A stretch of DNA of 64,000 bases. Origin: Vibrio splendidus (GTDB lineage Bacteria; Pseudomonadota; Gammaproteobacteria; Enterobacterales; Vibrionaceae). The notes below the pieces were generated by a model. The model saw only the letters and a list, made by a program, of their open reading frames with translations. It was not told the origin of the DNA and made no database searches. How positions within the stretch are numbered: the stretch's first letter is position 1; each line of letters starts with the position of its first letter. The translations under genes and the position numbers were made by a program. The stretch covers positions 2,480,001 through 2,544,000 of the forward strand of contig NZ_AP025508.1 in NCBI RefSeq assembly GCF_024347615.1. Direction: 5' to 3'. Positions 8,382 to 17,207 of this stretch are shown here, piece by piece.

Positions 8382-9100
8382 TGAAATCTATAATTAATCT
8401 ACTGAATAATTACACTTCAAACCTTACTATCGAAGATATTTGTCTGCTATCTGACTATGATTATGAAGCGTTTTTGCAGCAGTACAAAAAGTTATTGTAT
8501 ATCAATGCGATGAGACAATACTGGCTTGCTACAGCTAAACGAAAGCGCAGCCACGGCAATATCAAAGAGTTTAAAACTTATCACAAAGCACAACAGCTTT
8601 TTTATCAAAAAGTAACAGAAGAGTTTCACCTTAGAACAGGTATTGACCCCACCCAGTCCTACGGTATTACTGAGCTTTATGATGCGATGGTAGAAAGACA
8701 TTCGCATTTCCACATAGCGAAAACAGTCTATGCGGATAATCTGCTCACTGCGATTCAATACACCCGTTGCAATACCGAACTATGGCAAAGATTTAAACAA
8801 GAGCTGGTTTCTATCGGTATCGATTTTAAAGACGTATCACAACTACTTACAGCGTTGCATTATTCTGATGAAACGGCTTATCAAAAAGCAACTGACAGGA
8901 TGGTGAATAGTTTTCGTGAATTTTACCAATACGAAACGGAGCGAGACTTTGAGACGCTGGTAATGGAAGCGATGAGTTTTGGGCAAATATTTCAACACTG
9001 TACACCGTGTTTTAAGATCTACAATCTGCGTATCACCTTCCCAGAAATCTACGTCATTAAGGGGTGTTTATCTCAAGCCATAGCCACACAGAACAATTAA
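8378..9100 (+). CDS. Hypothetical protein (240 aa), second of a coupled pair
   Basis: This 240-residue protein is rich in tyrosine, histidine and predicted helices, with no signal peptide and no recognised motif. Translation is coupled to the 123-residue gene by a stop/start overlap. An adjacent second ATG at 8381 is an equally good start. Its stop codon overlaps the stop of the convergent gene at 9097 by four bases, and a terminator hairpin follows at 9103. Such tight packing suggests both flanking units are functional parts of the element. Confidence 0.6.
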   Translation: MMKSIINLLNNYTSNLTIEDICLLSDYDYEAFLQQYKKLLYINAMRQYWLATAKRKRSHGNIKEFKTYHKAQQLFYQKVTEEFHLRTGIDPTQSYGITELYDAMVERHSHFHIAKTVYADNLLTAIQYTRCNTELWQRFKQELVSIGIDFKDVSQLLTALHYSDETAYQKATDRMVNSFREFYQYETERDFETLVMEAMSFGQIFQHCTPCFKIYNLRITFPEIYVIKGCLSQAIATQNN

Positions 9101-9540
9101 CCAAGCCTCAAACGAGGCTTTGTTTGACTTTGCTTTGACAGCTTAACAAGGAACAGATCATCTATCACCTTTTCACACACAACATAGAACGTTGTCACTG
9201 ATGGATGCGCCAATATCGACTCTAACCTTTTATTACAATCAGTCGATCCAAAACCATACCAGAAAGTATAAGGCTCATTCTGGCATTGAAACTGACAAGT
9301 CATAAACGCTTGTTTAACCGCTTGTAATACTTCATCGACCTTGTCCTTTTGCTGCTCCTGAACCGCTTCAACCAGAACCAGATTCAAACGCTCAAACATC
9401 GATGATACAAACGGCTCATTCAAATCAAGATACGCATTTTCAAAAGCGGAATAATCGTCTTGTGCTGTGAGTATTGTTTCGAAATCACTATCAAATAAAT
9501 GACCAAAGAAACTCAGCGTTAATAGTTCTTTCTTAGTCAT
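9097..9540 (-). CDS. Hypothetical protein (147 aa), second gene of a coupled pair
   Basis: This 147-residue soluble, mostly helical protein is acidic in the middle and basic at the tail. It overlaps the end of the 9533-10720 gene by eight bases, which implies translational coupling. Its last codons contain the hairpin that also serves as terminator for the opposite strand. No family is recognised. Confidence 0.55.
   Translation of the reverse strand: MTKKELLTLSFFGHLFDSDFETILTAQDDYSAFENAYLDLNEPFVSSMFERLNLVLVEAVQEQQKDKVDEVLQAVKQAFMTCQFQCQNEPYTFWYGFGSTDCNKRLESILAHPSVTTFYVVCEKVIDDLFLVKLSKQSQTKPRLRLG
9103..9125 (+). terminator. Intrinsic terminator between convergent genes
   Basis: AAGCCTC (9103-9109) and GAGGCTT (9114-9120) form a 7-bp stem with a 4-nt loop, followed by TGTTT. 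It lies just after the stop of 8378-9100 and inside the coding end of the opposing gene. Confidence 0.65.
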
Positions 9541-10720
9541 AACGTAGCCCCTTCGAGCGTTTCACCTGACGTTTTACAATCTTGGGTTCGTTATCAAGAC
9601 CTTCTTGAACTTCTCTTTTCAGCTCGGCTATGGCTTGCTCTTCGTAATTTGGCACTGATACATCGTTTGGGACTGGTTGAACCACGTCCAATTCAACCCC
9701 TTCAAATGGATTGTTTTGCTCTTTAACCGACACATAGTCAGGAGAACAAGCTTGCAGCACTGTCAGTTTGATACGCTGATCGACCTTTTGACCTACCGTG
9801 ATCTGTTCCAAGTTAAACAACGCATCTTGTTTGATTACTTCCAGTGCTAAACGCAGATTTTCATGACTCAATTCTTGATACGGGAAAGAATGAATGTGTT
9901 TGTCTTTGACGACCAACAAAGCGTTAATCAATTCATCAATATTGGGACTTTTACCTAATAACACGCCATTCGCTGTAACAGGCGAAGCAAGAGGTTTAGA
10001 CTTACCGTTGTGATAATAAACACTCTTTTTCTGTGCTGTATCACTATGCAATCCCAGATACTCATCCAGCCATTCTTTTTGTTGTTTTAAGTCGAAATAG
10101 TCCTTGATCATCGTTCTGCTATCGCCAGTGGAAATAATTGAATTGCAATGCAACTGACGAAGGGCATCCAGCGAGAGAATTTCATCAGCACCTTTCGACT
10201 CTTCTAACACATCAAAATCCACATCAGGCAGTGCTTCACCATTGAAACTCGACAAAACCTTATCGGCAAAATAGAACCCTTTCGGTACATCAACACTTGA
10301 ACCAATCACAACTTGGTTTGCTGGGTAGTTCTGCTTAATCTCAGCCATTATTTGTGGGTTTAATGGCACTGACTGATTAAATGAGTCAAAAACCCAATCA
10401 GGTAAATCAAAGCCATTGTCAGCCAGATATAAACCAATCTGCTCGTGATTTTGATACTCCATTAGCATAGATTTATACAAGTCATATTGTTCGAAACTAA
10501 ACAACATTTGAGCTGCAAATGGGCTGCGCTCTTCCAGAATTAGCTCTGGTCTTAACTCGTCATTTTCATAGAAATACTGCAACAAGCCAGCCACAACATT
10601 CTTATCACCAGAGCCTTCCAACGTCTTGGCAAAAGCAACGTATTGTTCGAACAACTCAGGACGTTGCTCAAGCAACAATTTGCTCTTCTGTATCATCAAT
10701 TGGGTATACGCATTTCTCAT
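9533..10720 (-). CDS. Hypothetical protein (395 aa)
   Basis: The start is placed at the ATG at 10720 because GGAGG lies at ideal distance before it; an ATG five codons upstream (10735) overlaps that site. The product is acidic and soluble, with a helical N-terminal half and a basic C-terminal tail (KRQVKRSKGLRYD). No catalytic motif is recognised. It is divergent from the ArdC-like gene across about 195 bases, and its 3' end overlaps the next gene. The pair probably belongs to the core of the element. Confidence 0.6.
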   Translation of the reverse strand: MRNAYTQLMIQKSKLLLEQRPELFEQYVAFAKTLEGSGDKNVVAGLLQYFYENDELRPELILEERSPFAAQMLFSFEQYDLYKSMLMEYQNHEQIGLYLADNGFDLPDWVFDSFNQSVPLNPQIMAEIKQNYPANQVVIGSSVDVPKGFYFADKVLSSFNGEALPDVDFDVLEESKGADEILSLDALRQLHCNSIISTGDSRTMIKDYFDLKQQKEWLDEYLGLHSDTAQKKSVYYHNGKSKPLASPVTANGVLLGKSPNIDELINALLVVKDKHIHSFPYQELSHENLRLALEVIKQDALFNLEQITVGQKVDQRIKLTVLQACSPDYVSVKEQNNPFEGVELDVVQPVPNDVSVPNYEEQAIAELKREVQEGLDNEPKIVKRQVKRSKGLRYD

Positions 10721-10915
10721 CCTTTTTTCCTCCATTCGTTACTAAATGGATACCACAAATCGAGCTTTTCACAAGAGTCTGATCATTTTTCTAACCCCCA
10801 AACAAGCAAAAAACCAATACCTAAAAGAAAAACTAACCATCAATAATTTCAGTAACTTGGAGATAAGAAAAAGCGTGCTAACACATAAAGAAGCTCATCA
10901 AAAAAGGAGTTATTT

Positions 10916-12298
10916 ATGAGTAAATCCAAATCGAGTGCCGCTGGCAGCACTAAGAACAAAAAAAGCCAGCAAGACCAAGTATTAGACAGGCTGTTCGACT
11001 TTTTCTCTAAACCCAAAGGTGAAAAACCAAGCTCTGACAGTGATGTTGAAGTGAGTTTTTATCGTTCTAACTTAAGCGCTTTACCTCTGAATATATTTGG
11101 CAATGAATACAATGGAATTAACATCGTTATGCTTTTAGAAGCGCAGCAAAATAGCGCAACCAAGGTGCCGATCTACAGCACGTTCAAGCAAGCCTCTGAA
11201 CTACTTGAAAAGCACAAAGACCAACTACCCGAAAAATCTGACAACTTTGACCCAGACAAACCATTGAAAGGCATAAAGCTTGAAAATGTCGTGGTGAAAT
11301 ATCTGGAAAATTACGCTAAGGACGGTGAGAAAATAAGCAAGACACAATTCGAGAAGATGACCAAAGGTATGAGCTTTAAAGAGATGAAAGACAAAGGATT
11401 TGAAGCGAAGCGTGGGCTGCGTGGTTATCGTGTTTTTCCTATTGAAAATATCAAACACTTACTGGCTCAATCATACATTGACGAACAACCTTATTTCGCT
11501 AAGCAAGAGGCGTTAGCCAATCAGACCATGAGTGAAGAAGAGCAAGATTCAATTTTTATTCAAAAAGGACAGGTCATCATTGACGCTATGGGCGTTCCCG
11601 TCATTGAGAAAGACGAAGACCGAGCTTATTACAGCGTCAAAGAAGACCATATCGTCATACCGCCAAGAGATAAGTTCAAAAGCGATAAGGCTCGGTATGC
11701 CATACTGCTTCATGAGATTTGCCACAGCACTGGTCATCCATCCAGATTAGATAGAAAGTTAGGTAGTCCGTTTGGATCACTGCCATACTCGAAAGAAGAG
11801 CTAATTTCAGAGACAGCAACACTATTTATGTGTCTTGACCAAGGGTTAGAAACGTTCAATTCCCATGCCGCTTATCTTGAAAGCTGGACGCACCAGTTTG
11901 CAGATCAAAAGAAAGCGTTACTATCTGTTTGCAAACAAGCCAAAGAAGCTCAGAACTACATCACTGCACAAGTGAAAAGCTACACGCTGAAATTGGAGCA
12001 AGAGACACAACGAATTGATTTAACAGACCAATCTCAGCACTTATTACAAGCCTATTTCAAGGAAGAAGCAGAGTTTGATGAGCAATTTACGCCACTAATT
12101 GGAAAGCATATCACTGGTATTCGTGAGATAGAGAACGGTCTGGAACTCGTAACCGACAATAATTACCGATATAAGCTCGACAGAACCGCTTCTAAGCCAC
12201 TTTCTCGCAAGGTAGATGAATTGATACAAGCAGACAAAAAGAAGGTCGAAATGGAGCGTTTAAGCGTGGAACAGCCGAAGAGACGATTGACGATATAA
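10916..12298 (+). CDS. ArdC-like antirestriction protein with zincin metallopeptidase domain
   Basis: This 460-residue protein resembles ArdC/TraC-type proteins: an N-terminal region of about 200 residues, then a metallopeptidase domain with HEICH (His266, Glu267, His270) and a downstream ETATLF segment that could supply the third ligand. Known ArdC proteins are encoded by conjugative plasmids. They bind single-stranded DNA and protect incoming DNA from host restriction, so the role here would be survival during establishment. The N-terminal domain is less clearly recognisable than the peptidase site and begins with a low-complexity Ser/Lys stretch. AAAGGAG precedes the ATG, and a strong terminator follows directly. 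It appears to be a single-gene unit. Confidence 0.8.
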   Translation: MSKSKSSAAGSTKNKKSQQDQVLDRLFDFFSKPKGEKPSSDSDVEVSFYRSNLSALPLNIFGNEYNGINIVMLLEAQQNSATKVPIYSTFKQASELLEKHKDQLPEKSDNFDPDKPLKGIKLENVVVKYLENYAKDGEKISKTQFEKMTKGMSFKEMKDKGFEAKRGLRGYRVFPIENIKHLLAQSYIDEQPYFAKQEALANQTMSEEEQDSIFIQKGQVIIDAMGVPVIEKDEDRAYYSVKEDHIVIPPRDKFKSDKARYAILLHEICHSTGHPSRLDRKLGSPFGSLPYSKEELISETATLFMCLDQGLETFNSHAAYLESWTHQFADQKKALLSVCKQAKEAQNYITAQVKSYTLKLEQETQRIDLTDQSQHLLQAYFKEEAEFDEQFTPLIGKHITGIREIENGLELVTDNNYRYKLDRTASKPLSRKVDELIQADKKKVEMERLSVEQPKRRLTI

Positions 12299-12300
12299 TG

Positions 12301-12328
12301 AAAAGACCGCTTGATGCGGTCTTTTAGT
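12301..12328 (+). terminator. Intrinsic terminator after the ardC-like gene
   Basis: AAAAGACCGC and GCGGTCTTTT form a 10-bp stem with a TTGAT loop, starting two bases after the stop codon. The A/T ends make it usable in both directions. Confidence 0.85.
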
Positions 12329-12377
12329 ATGTTAGATAAAGTATTGCCGTGAACTGATACACGAGCACTCCTAATGT

Positions 12378-12701
12378 TTAATATTGATGTAAATCTCGAT
12401 AGAAAGTGAGTAAGTCTAACTGGTCAACGTCACAATCGTCACTGGTGTTTTGTAACTCATGCTCAACCATTCTGATATGATCGAAAGTTAAAGCGTCATG
12501 GAATATCAAACTCTCAATCACCTTCACTCTTGTGTATTTTGGTAGCATAGAGAACATCAGCGTTTTATGCGTGACACTTAAATCGTTAGCGACACGCTCA
12601 ACCACCCACGTATCGCATTGGCTATGCTCTTCGATTTTACTCAAATACTTCTGCTCAATAATCGCTTGAGCTTTTTGCTCAATACTTGTCATTAATTCCA
12701 T
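12378..12701 (-). CDS. Hypothetical protein (107 aa), third gene of pentapeptide operon
   Basis: This is a small, acidic, mostly helical soluble protein. AGGAG stands at a short but acceptable distance before the ATG at 12701. It lies eight bases after the zinc-ribbon gene and is the last gene of the 13628-12378 operon. No motif is recognised. Confidence 0.55.
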   Translation of the reverse strand: MELMTSIEQKAQAIIEQKYLSKIEEHSQCDTWVVERVANDLSVTHKTLMFSMLPKYTRVKVIESLIFHDALTFDHIRMVEHELQNTSDDCDVDQLDLLTFYRDLHQY

Positions 12702-12709
12702 ATCATCTC

Positions 12710-12916
12710 CTATTGTTGTGGAACATAAACTTGTTTAATTTCATAGACTAACTGCCACGTTGAATAACAGTCATTACACTCAACATCTTGATTCAGATAA
12801 TCACCATTGCACTCTGTTTCACCAGCACTGTAATCACTTGAACCGCAGCGCCAGCAACTTGGCTCACTTGTTACATCGACTAACTCATCGAAAGGTAATT
12901 TGTTGTAATTACACAT
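12710..12916 (-). CDS. Small zinc-ribbon protein
   Basis: This 68-residue protein has CWRC near residue 21 and CNDC near residue 48, two CxxC pairs typical of a zinc ribbon. A strong AGGAGGGGG sequence precedes the ATG. Small zinc ribbons often bind nucleic acid or a protein partner, but the role here is unknown. It sits between the pentapeptide-repeat gene and the 107-residue gene with gaps of 13 and 8 bases, so the three are one operon. Confidence 0.65.
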   Translation of the reverse strand: MCNYNKLPFDELVDVTSEPSCWRCGSSDYSAGETECNGDYLNQDVECNDCYSTWQLVYEIKQVYVPQQ

Positions 12917-12929
12917 CTCTCACCCCCTC

Positions 12930-13628
12930 CTATTGGTTTGTTTGTTGTTGGGTAACATAGCCATAAGTCGTTTCAAAAAGCGGCAGATACGCTGCTTCTG
13001 AGATCACGCCATTTAGCTTTGGCTTTATGAACTGCTCACAAAGTCTGACTAACTGAGATTTATTTTTAAACCCTTGACGCATCAGGTAAGAGATCAGCTT
13101 CAACATAGCGTTTGACGCAATATCCTCATCGATAGTGTTATCTACATTGATTGCGATTGCTCTCTGAGGGAAGCCTACATTCACATTGATATTGTTGTCT
13201 TCAAACCCATCAGCTCGCTCCCTTGCATACAGCAGGTTTACCCCTTCAAAATCACACTGCTTGAACGTTGCTGAATACATAAACGTCTCAACGAACAGCG
13301 CATCGGTAAAATCGCAGTCTTTGATTTCGGTATACTCAAAAGTGGCATTAGACAAATCAGCACCACTAAAATCACAGTTCTTGATCACTGAACCGCAGAA
13401 GTTGGCACCTTGAAGGTTCAATTCTGTCAAATCCAAACGCTCTAAATGCAAACACTCAAAGTCCCTTACATTCAGTAAAATCATAGCTACGACTACTGAA
13501 CGGGTCACTGGCTTGTCAGTCTTGAAGAACAGAGCCGTTTGCTCAAATAGATACTGTGAATCTTCTCGCTTCAGAGCTTCCAACTCTTGCTGTATCATTG
13601 TTGAAATATCAATATTTTCTTTTTTCAT
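12930..13628 (-). CDS. Pentapeptide-repeat protein
   Basis: The 232-residue protein carries a run of pentapeptide repeats (A[D/N]LXX type: LDLTE, LNLQG, ANFCG, CDFSG, ADLSN, ATFEY, CDFTD and so on) at about residues 60-130. These form a right-handed beta-helix. Helical segments flank the repeat on both sides. Some pentapeptide proteins mimic DNA and protect gyrase (Qnr type); many others have no known role. The repeat here is short, so a Qnr role is not supported. The gene is first in a three-gene operon and is preceded by one copy of the duplicated 38-bp leader element (13658-13695). AGAGGA is its ribosome-binding site. Confidence 0.8.
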   Translation of the reverse strand: MKKENIDISTMIQQELEALKREDSQYLFEQTALFFKTDKPVTRSVVVAMILLNVRDFECLHLERLDLTELNLQGANFCGSVIKNCDFSGADLSNATFEYTEIKDCDFTDALFVETFMYSATFKQCDFEGVNLLYARERADGFEDNNINVNVGFPQRAIAINVDNTIDEDIASNAMLKLISYLMRQGFKNKSQLVRLCEQFIKPKLNGVISEAAYLPLFETTYGYVTQQQTNQ

Positions 13629-13657
13629 AATCAGTCCTCTCGTTATTTATTAGATTA

Positions 13658-13695
13658 TTTAGGGTGTAAAAAGCCCCACCCTGTGGGCGTAAATA
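13658..13695 (-). repeat. Leader repeat copy 1, before the pentapeptide operon
   Basis: This 38-bp sequence recurs at 14659-14696 with two differences. On the minus strand it holds two overlapping, mutually exclusive stems: CCCAC/GTGGG with an AGG loop, then AGGGTG/CACCCT with a 10-nt loop. It ends about 30 bases before the start codon. A partial extra copy (TTAGGGTG) lies at 13719-13726. Confidence 0.75.
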
Positions 13696-13710
13696 CTTCA
13701 TATAATTTCT

Positions 13711-14634
13711 TTAATTAATTAGGGTGTTGAGATTATTAGTTAAATCGATTTCTTTAACTAATACCCACCTACTTCCTTGTTGGTGGTCTTGATATTCTCC
13801 TTGATAATATCTTTTTGCCCTGAGGTTTCGGTAAAAAGGAACTCGATACTTTATCTTTCTCTTAGGGTTATTGCCTTTATTTTCTTGCTTAGATCCAAAT
13901 AAGGTCGAACCTCGATATCGCAGTTTAGATGAGCCTTTTGGTAGCTTTAGTGCTGATTGAGGGAACCCACTCACTAACTTCTTACCTTCCGTTGCTGAGT
14001 TGTAGATGCAGAGTGAAACCACAATCTTAATCATCTGTTTTTTTAACCTTTCCAAGTAGACTAACTCTTGCTGTTCGAAATCTATTTTTTCAATATCGGA
14101 AAGAAAAACTCGCTGATCCATAATCCCAATACCATCAATGGGATAGCTAATTTTCAGCACTTTCTCATCTCTATCTTTGTGTTCCATCAACCAATCATTG
14201 ATATAATCAGTACGACCTTCATCTAAGCTAAAAACATCGAACCACTCTTGTGCATTTCGAATTGATACCAAACAGTTCTTAACTTCTTGACCTTCAATAT
14301 ACGTCCCTTCAGGAAATGAAATAGAGAATGTTTCAAATGGTCTTTGTATACTGTCACTTTTAAATGAAAACTTTGCGACTTTCAGTGTGTGCAAAACTTC
14401 AAAATCATCAATAAAAATAGTAGGCGAACTTAATTCTGCCCAAGAACTCTCTTCTTTCAAAAGAAATAAAGAATAAAGGGTGTCTTCATTATATTCATCA
14501 ATACTATCGATACAAAATCCGTAAAAATCTTCATGTGTTACTTCCTTTTTCCCAAAAGCATCTCTTAATAACCTCTTACCTTTACCCGAAGATTTAAAAT
14601 TGTCTAAACACGTATTATAAATTGAATGTTTCAT
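13711..14634 (-). CDS. Hypothetical protein (307 aa)
   Basis: The start is placed at the ATG at 14634, with GAGAGGAAG just before it; the frame is open upstream but would run into the leader repeat. The product is soluble and charged, with a strongly basic C-terminal third (KLRYRGSTLFGSKQ, NPKRKIKYRV) that suggests nucleic-acid contact. No family is recognised. Like the pentapeptide operon downstream, it is preceded by the 38-bp leader element, so the two are probably controlled together. Confidence 0.6.
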   Translation of the reverse strand: MKHSIYNTCLDNFKSSGKGKRLLRDAFGKKEVTHEDFYGFCIDSIDEYNEDTLYSLFLLKEESSWAELSSPTIFIDDFEVLHTLKVAKFSFKSDSIQRPFETFSISFPEGTYIEGQEVKNCLVSIRNAQEWFDVFSLDEGRTDYINDWLMEHKDRDEKVLKISYPIDGIGIMDQRVFLSDIEKIDFEQQELVYLERLKKQMIKIVVSLCIYNSATEGKKLVSGFPQSALKLPKGSSKLRYRGSTLFGSKQENKGNNPKRKIKYRVPFYRNLRAKRYYQGEYQDHQQGSRWVLVKEIDLTNNLNTLIN

Positions 14635-14658
14635 TACTTCCTCTCTTAGTTTGATTAA

Positions 14659-14696
14659 TTTAGGGTGCAAAAATCCCCACCCTGTGGGCGTAAATA
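14659..14696 (-). repeat. Leader repeat copy 2, before the 307-residue gene
   Basis: This is the second copy of the 38-bp element, 36 of 38 bases identical to 13658-13695. Both candidate stems are conserved: CCCAC/GTGGG and AGGGTG/CACCCT. The two differences fall in the loop of the second stem. It ends about 27 bases before the start codon at 14634. Confidence 0.75.
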
Positions 14697-15185
14697 TTAA
14701 GTTTTTTATTTATGTTGTGATGAAAACCAATTGTCTCTGGCGACAAGCGCACAGCGATACTGGTTATCAGCAAGCAATAAGAGGACGGTATGACAACAAC
14801 TAAGACGTAGTTCCTATTCAGCAGATAGATCTATCCCTGCACTTTGAATGAACAAAGCGAACAATGATCCTTGCGGAAAAGAGTAATACTTAGATTGTTG
14901 AACATAAATCTGCACATTGCAGAAAAGCCGTTCTTGCTTAATATTTTGGCGGTAGAAGTGGCGTACCACGACTATCAATTTTGAGAGGAAGAAAAAGTGA
15001 TTAGCTTTTTCAACGTTGGAGATACTAACATCAACAATAGAGAAAAGTCAATGTTTATTTTCGATTTGTGTCAAGTTTTATTTTTCATTTTAAAACAATT
15101 TTAAGATTTCTTTTCCTATCAGTTAGATACAAAGGATTGAAGGAGCATTGACCCAACAATCCCTTTGCTTCTACCAATTTAAACT
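14697..15185. other. Non-coding stretch with one weak small open frame
   Basis: No solid gene is seen in these 490 bases. A 35-codon frame starts at a GTG (14997-15104, plus strand) behind GAGGAAG, but nothing else supports it. An imperfect dyad (GGATTG/CAATCC, about 15133-15166) lies just beyond the recombinase stop and could end its transcript. The promoter for the 14634 gene should also be here. Confidence 0.35.
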
Positions 15186-17207
15186 TTACTCATAGATCTC
15201 TTGCGACTGGTCGATTTGGTGTTTTAGTTTCAGGTATTTAGCAGGGTTCTCTTGGTAATACTGAGCCATTCCATCTAATTGTGGATACTTACCGCTTTCA
15301 AGACCATCAAGGTAGTCTGTCGGTAAGATAACCGTTTTTTTATAGTCAATCGAACCTACAAGCTTTTCAGTTTCTAATGTAGGCAAGAAATCAAATAACT
15401 CAGAATCAACCAGTTTTCTATCCACAGGTATAAATCTTGAATATCCATCGATAAAAACCACACGAATAAAACTTAGTCCAAATGGGTTATCCGCGTCTTT
15501 TTTATTAATTAAACTCATCGACTTTATAATTTTCTTAAACTCAATATTAAGTTTTTCTCTTTTTTCAACATCTTTTTTTTCAGATACAATATCAATAAGT
15601 TCATAAATCGAGTCATTAGTATTGCTCCCCCTTTTGTGGCGCATATTGATAGCTAATATGTCACTTTCAATACTTTTAACCTGACTTTCATACTGTTGGA
15701 TTTGCATTTCTTTTTTTGAGTAATCATGTTGAACTTTTTCAAGCAAAGACGGGATAGTGATATTGGAAATATTACTAACTAATTGATCTATATCTACTTG
15801 CAATTGCGCTTTCAAAAGGTTTAATTGATATTGCTTGTGTTGTAGCTTAGTAACCTCTTTTATCACTGCACTATCATCAACTTGATTTCCAAGCACTCGG
15901 CCTATGTTAATATTTCTACAATATCTCAACAAATTGTACTCAAAGTACTCAACACGATATGTATATGCATTACATTTTCCAGAACGAGAATAACTGCATA
16001 CTAAGTTCGAGTGTCTACCTGGTCGCTTATCATCGTTTACAACATAACTAAACCCACACTTAGGGCATTTCAAAATCCCTTGTGCAATATTTGCAATTCG
16101 CTTATTCGGTTTGGTGTTTGATTGCTTCCTTGCACCCATCATCTTTCTCAACATAAGAAGCTCAATATCTGACAACAGAGCAGGGTAAAAACCTTTTGCC
16201 GTATAAACTGGGATGCGAACCTTTTTACCTAATTTTTTTCTTTCATAAAGACCTTGTTGAACATCCTTTTCAGTTGGGTAGTAATCCTTATGAAAGATGA
16301 GATTACCAATCAACGATTCATTGCTATCATCTGTCAATGTCTGGTAGAAGGTATGTGTTTGGAAGCCTTTCTTAACAGCTTGTCTCTTAGTAAACTCCAC
16401 GTTAAACTCACCGTTAGTAATCGCATCATTCAAACGTCTGATAGATGACGTGAGACCATAACCTTCGAGCATTCTGTCTAAGAAAAACTTCATGGCTTTT
16501 CTGTTCTCTTCTATAAACTCAAAACCTCGATCATCTGACTTTGGCTTGAGCCACCAAGGACACGTTTTCGTTGGGTTCAAAGGATATTGAAGACCTTGTC
16601 TTTTATCTTTTGGAGCATCAAAGTAATCCATAACTTCTTGACGTTTTTTAGACCAGTTTTCACGATGTCGCATTTCTTTCATACGGCTTTCGTTGTGAGA
16701 ACGTGAAAGCGTTAAAAGTGCCGAAAACAGATCTAACATCCCCATATCTGATTTAAGAGAATTTAACGAGTAAACTTTTTGTTCGTTTTCTGCCACCACC
16801 ACGATATTGCAGTATTCAACCAAATCTAAGAATAATTTATTGGCTGTATGAAGATCAGAACGTGTCAGACGGTCAAGCGATTCGATAAAGAAGAATGTGT
16901 TTATCTCCCCTTTCTCATTATAAACTTTGGGAAGATCGCCACTTTTGAAGAGTTTTATCAGTTCCGATAACGAACCTTGTGTCATATTTTTACCGCGATA
17001 GGCTGACACACCACGATCCTTAAGTGAGATGATATCGTTGAGAGGAATACCATGAGCTTCACAAAAATCAATGACATATCTTTGAGTCAATTCATCTTGT
17101 CGATATTCTGACAAACCTTCTTTTTGAATGTTTGTAGAAAATCTTGTGTAAGTGATTACTACGGGTATTACATTCGATACCGATAACTTTATCTCATTGA
17201 TTTTCAT
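15186..17207 (-). CDS. Large serine recombinase (integrase)
   Basis: The 673-residue protein starts with a resolvase-type catalytic domain: YTRFSTNIQ with Ser24 as nucleophile, and ESLDRLTRSD with the catalytic arginine region. A recombinase domain follows, then a zinc ribbon (CPKCGF with a later CSYSRSGKC, about residues 375-410), then a coiled-coil-rich segment at about 450-530. This is the layout of large serine integrases, which join attP and attB without needing supercoiling and usually need a directionality factor to excise. The gene sits at the right end of the element and reads inward. The truncated symporter just beyond its promoter marks the integration site. No obvious directionality factor is next to it. 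Confidence 0.93.
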   Translation of the reverse strand: MKINEIKLSVSNVIPVVITYTRFSTNIQKEGLSEYRQDELTQRYVIDFCEAHGIPLNDIISLKDRGVSAYRGKNMTQGSLSELIKLFKSGDLPKVYNEKGEINTFFFIESLDRLTRSDLHTANKLFLDLVEYCNIVVVAENEQKVYSLNSLKSDMGMLDLFSALLTLSRSHNESRMKEMRHRENWSKKRQEVMDYFDAPKDKRQGLQYPLNPTKTCPWWLKPKSDDRGFEFIEENRKAMKFFLDRMLEGYGLTSSIRRLNDAITNGEFNVEFTKRQAVKKGFQTHTFYQTLTDDSNESLIGNLIFHKDYYPTEKDVQQGLYERKKLGKKVRIPVYTAKGFYPALLSDIELLMLRKMMGARKQSNTKPNKRIANIAQGILKCPKCGFSYVVNDDKRPGRHSNLVCSYSRSGKCNAYTYRVEYFEYNLLRYCRNINIGRVLGNQVDDSAVIKEVTKLQHKQYQLNLLKAQLQVDIDQLVSNISNITIPSLLEKVQHDYSKKEMQIQQYESQVKSIESDILAINMRHKRGSNTNDSIYELIDIVSEKKDVEKREKLNIEFKKIIKSMSLINKKDADNPFGLSFIRVVFIDGYSRFIPVDRKLVDSELFDFLPTLETEKLVGSIDYKKTVILPTDYLDGLESGKYPQLDGMAQYYQENPAKYLKLKHQIDQSQEIYE

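Noticed and set aside
12930..13628. Qnr-type gyrase protection protein
   Set aside because: The repeat block is too short and the flanking helical domains do not fit Qnr proteins.
13658..14696. A CRISPR array or insertion-sequence ends
   Set aside because: There are only two copies, about 1 kb apart, with a gene between, and no transposase or cas gene is nearby.
14997..15104. A 35-codon GTG frame behind GAGGAAG
   Set aside because: Too short and without family or neighbour support; kept only as a note in the gap entry.
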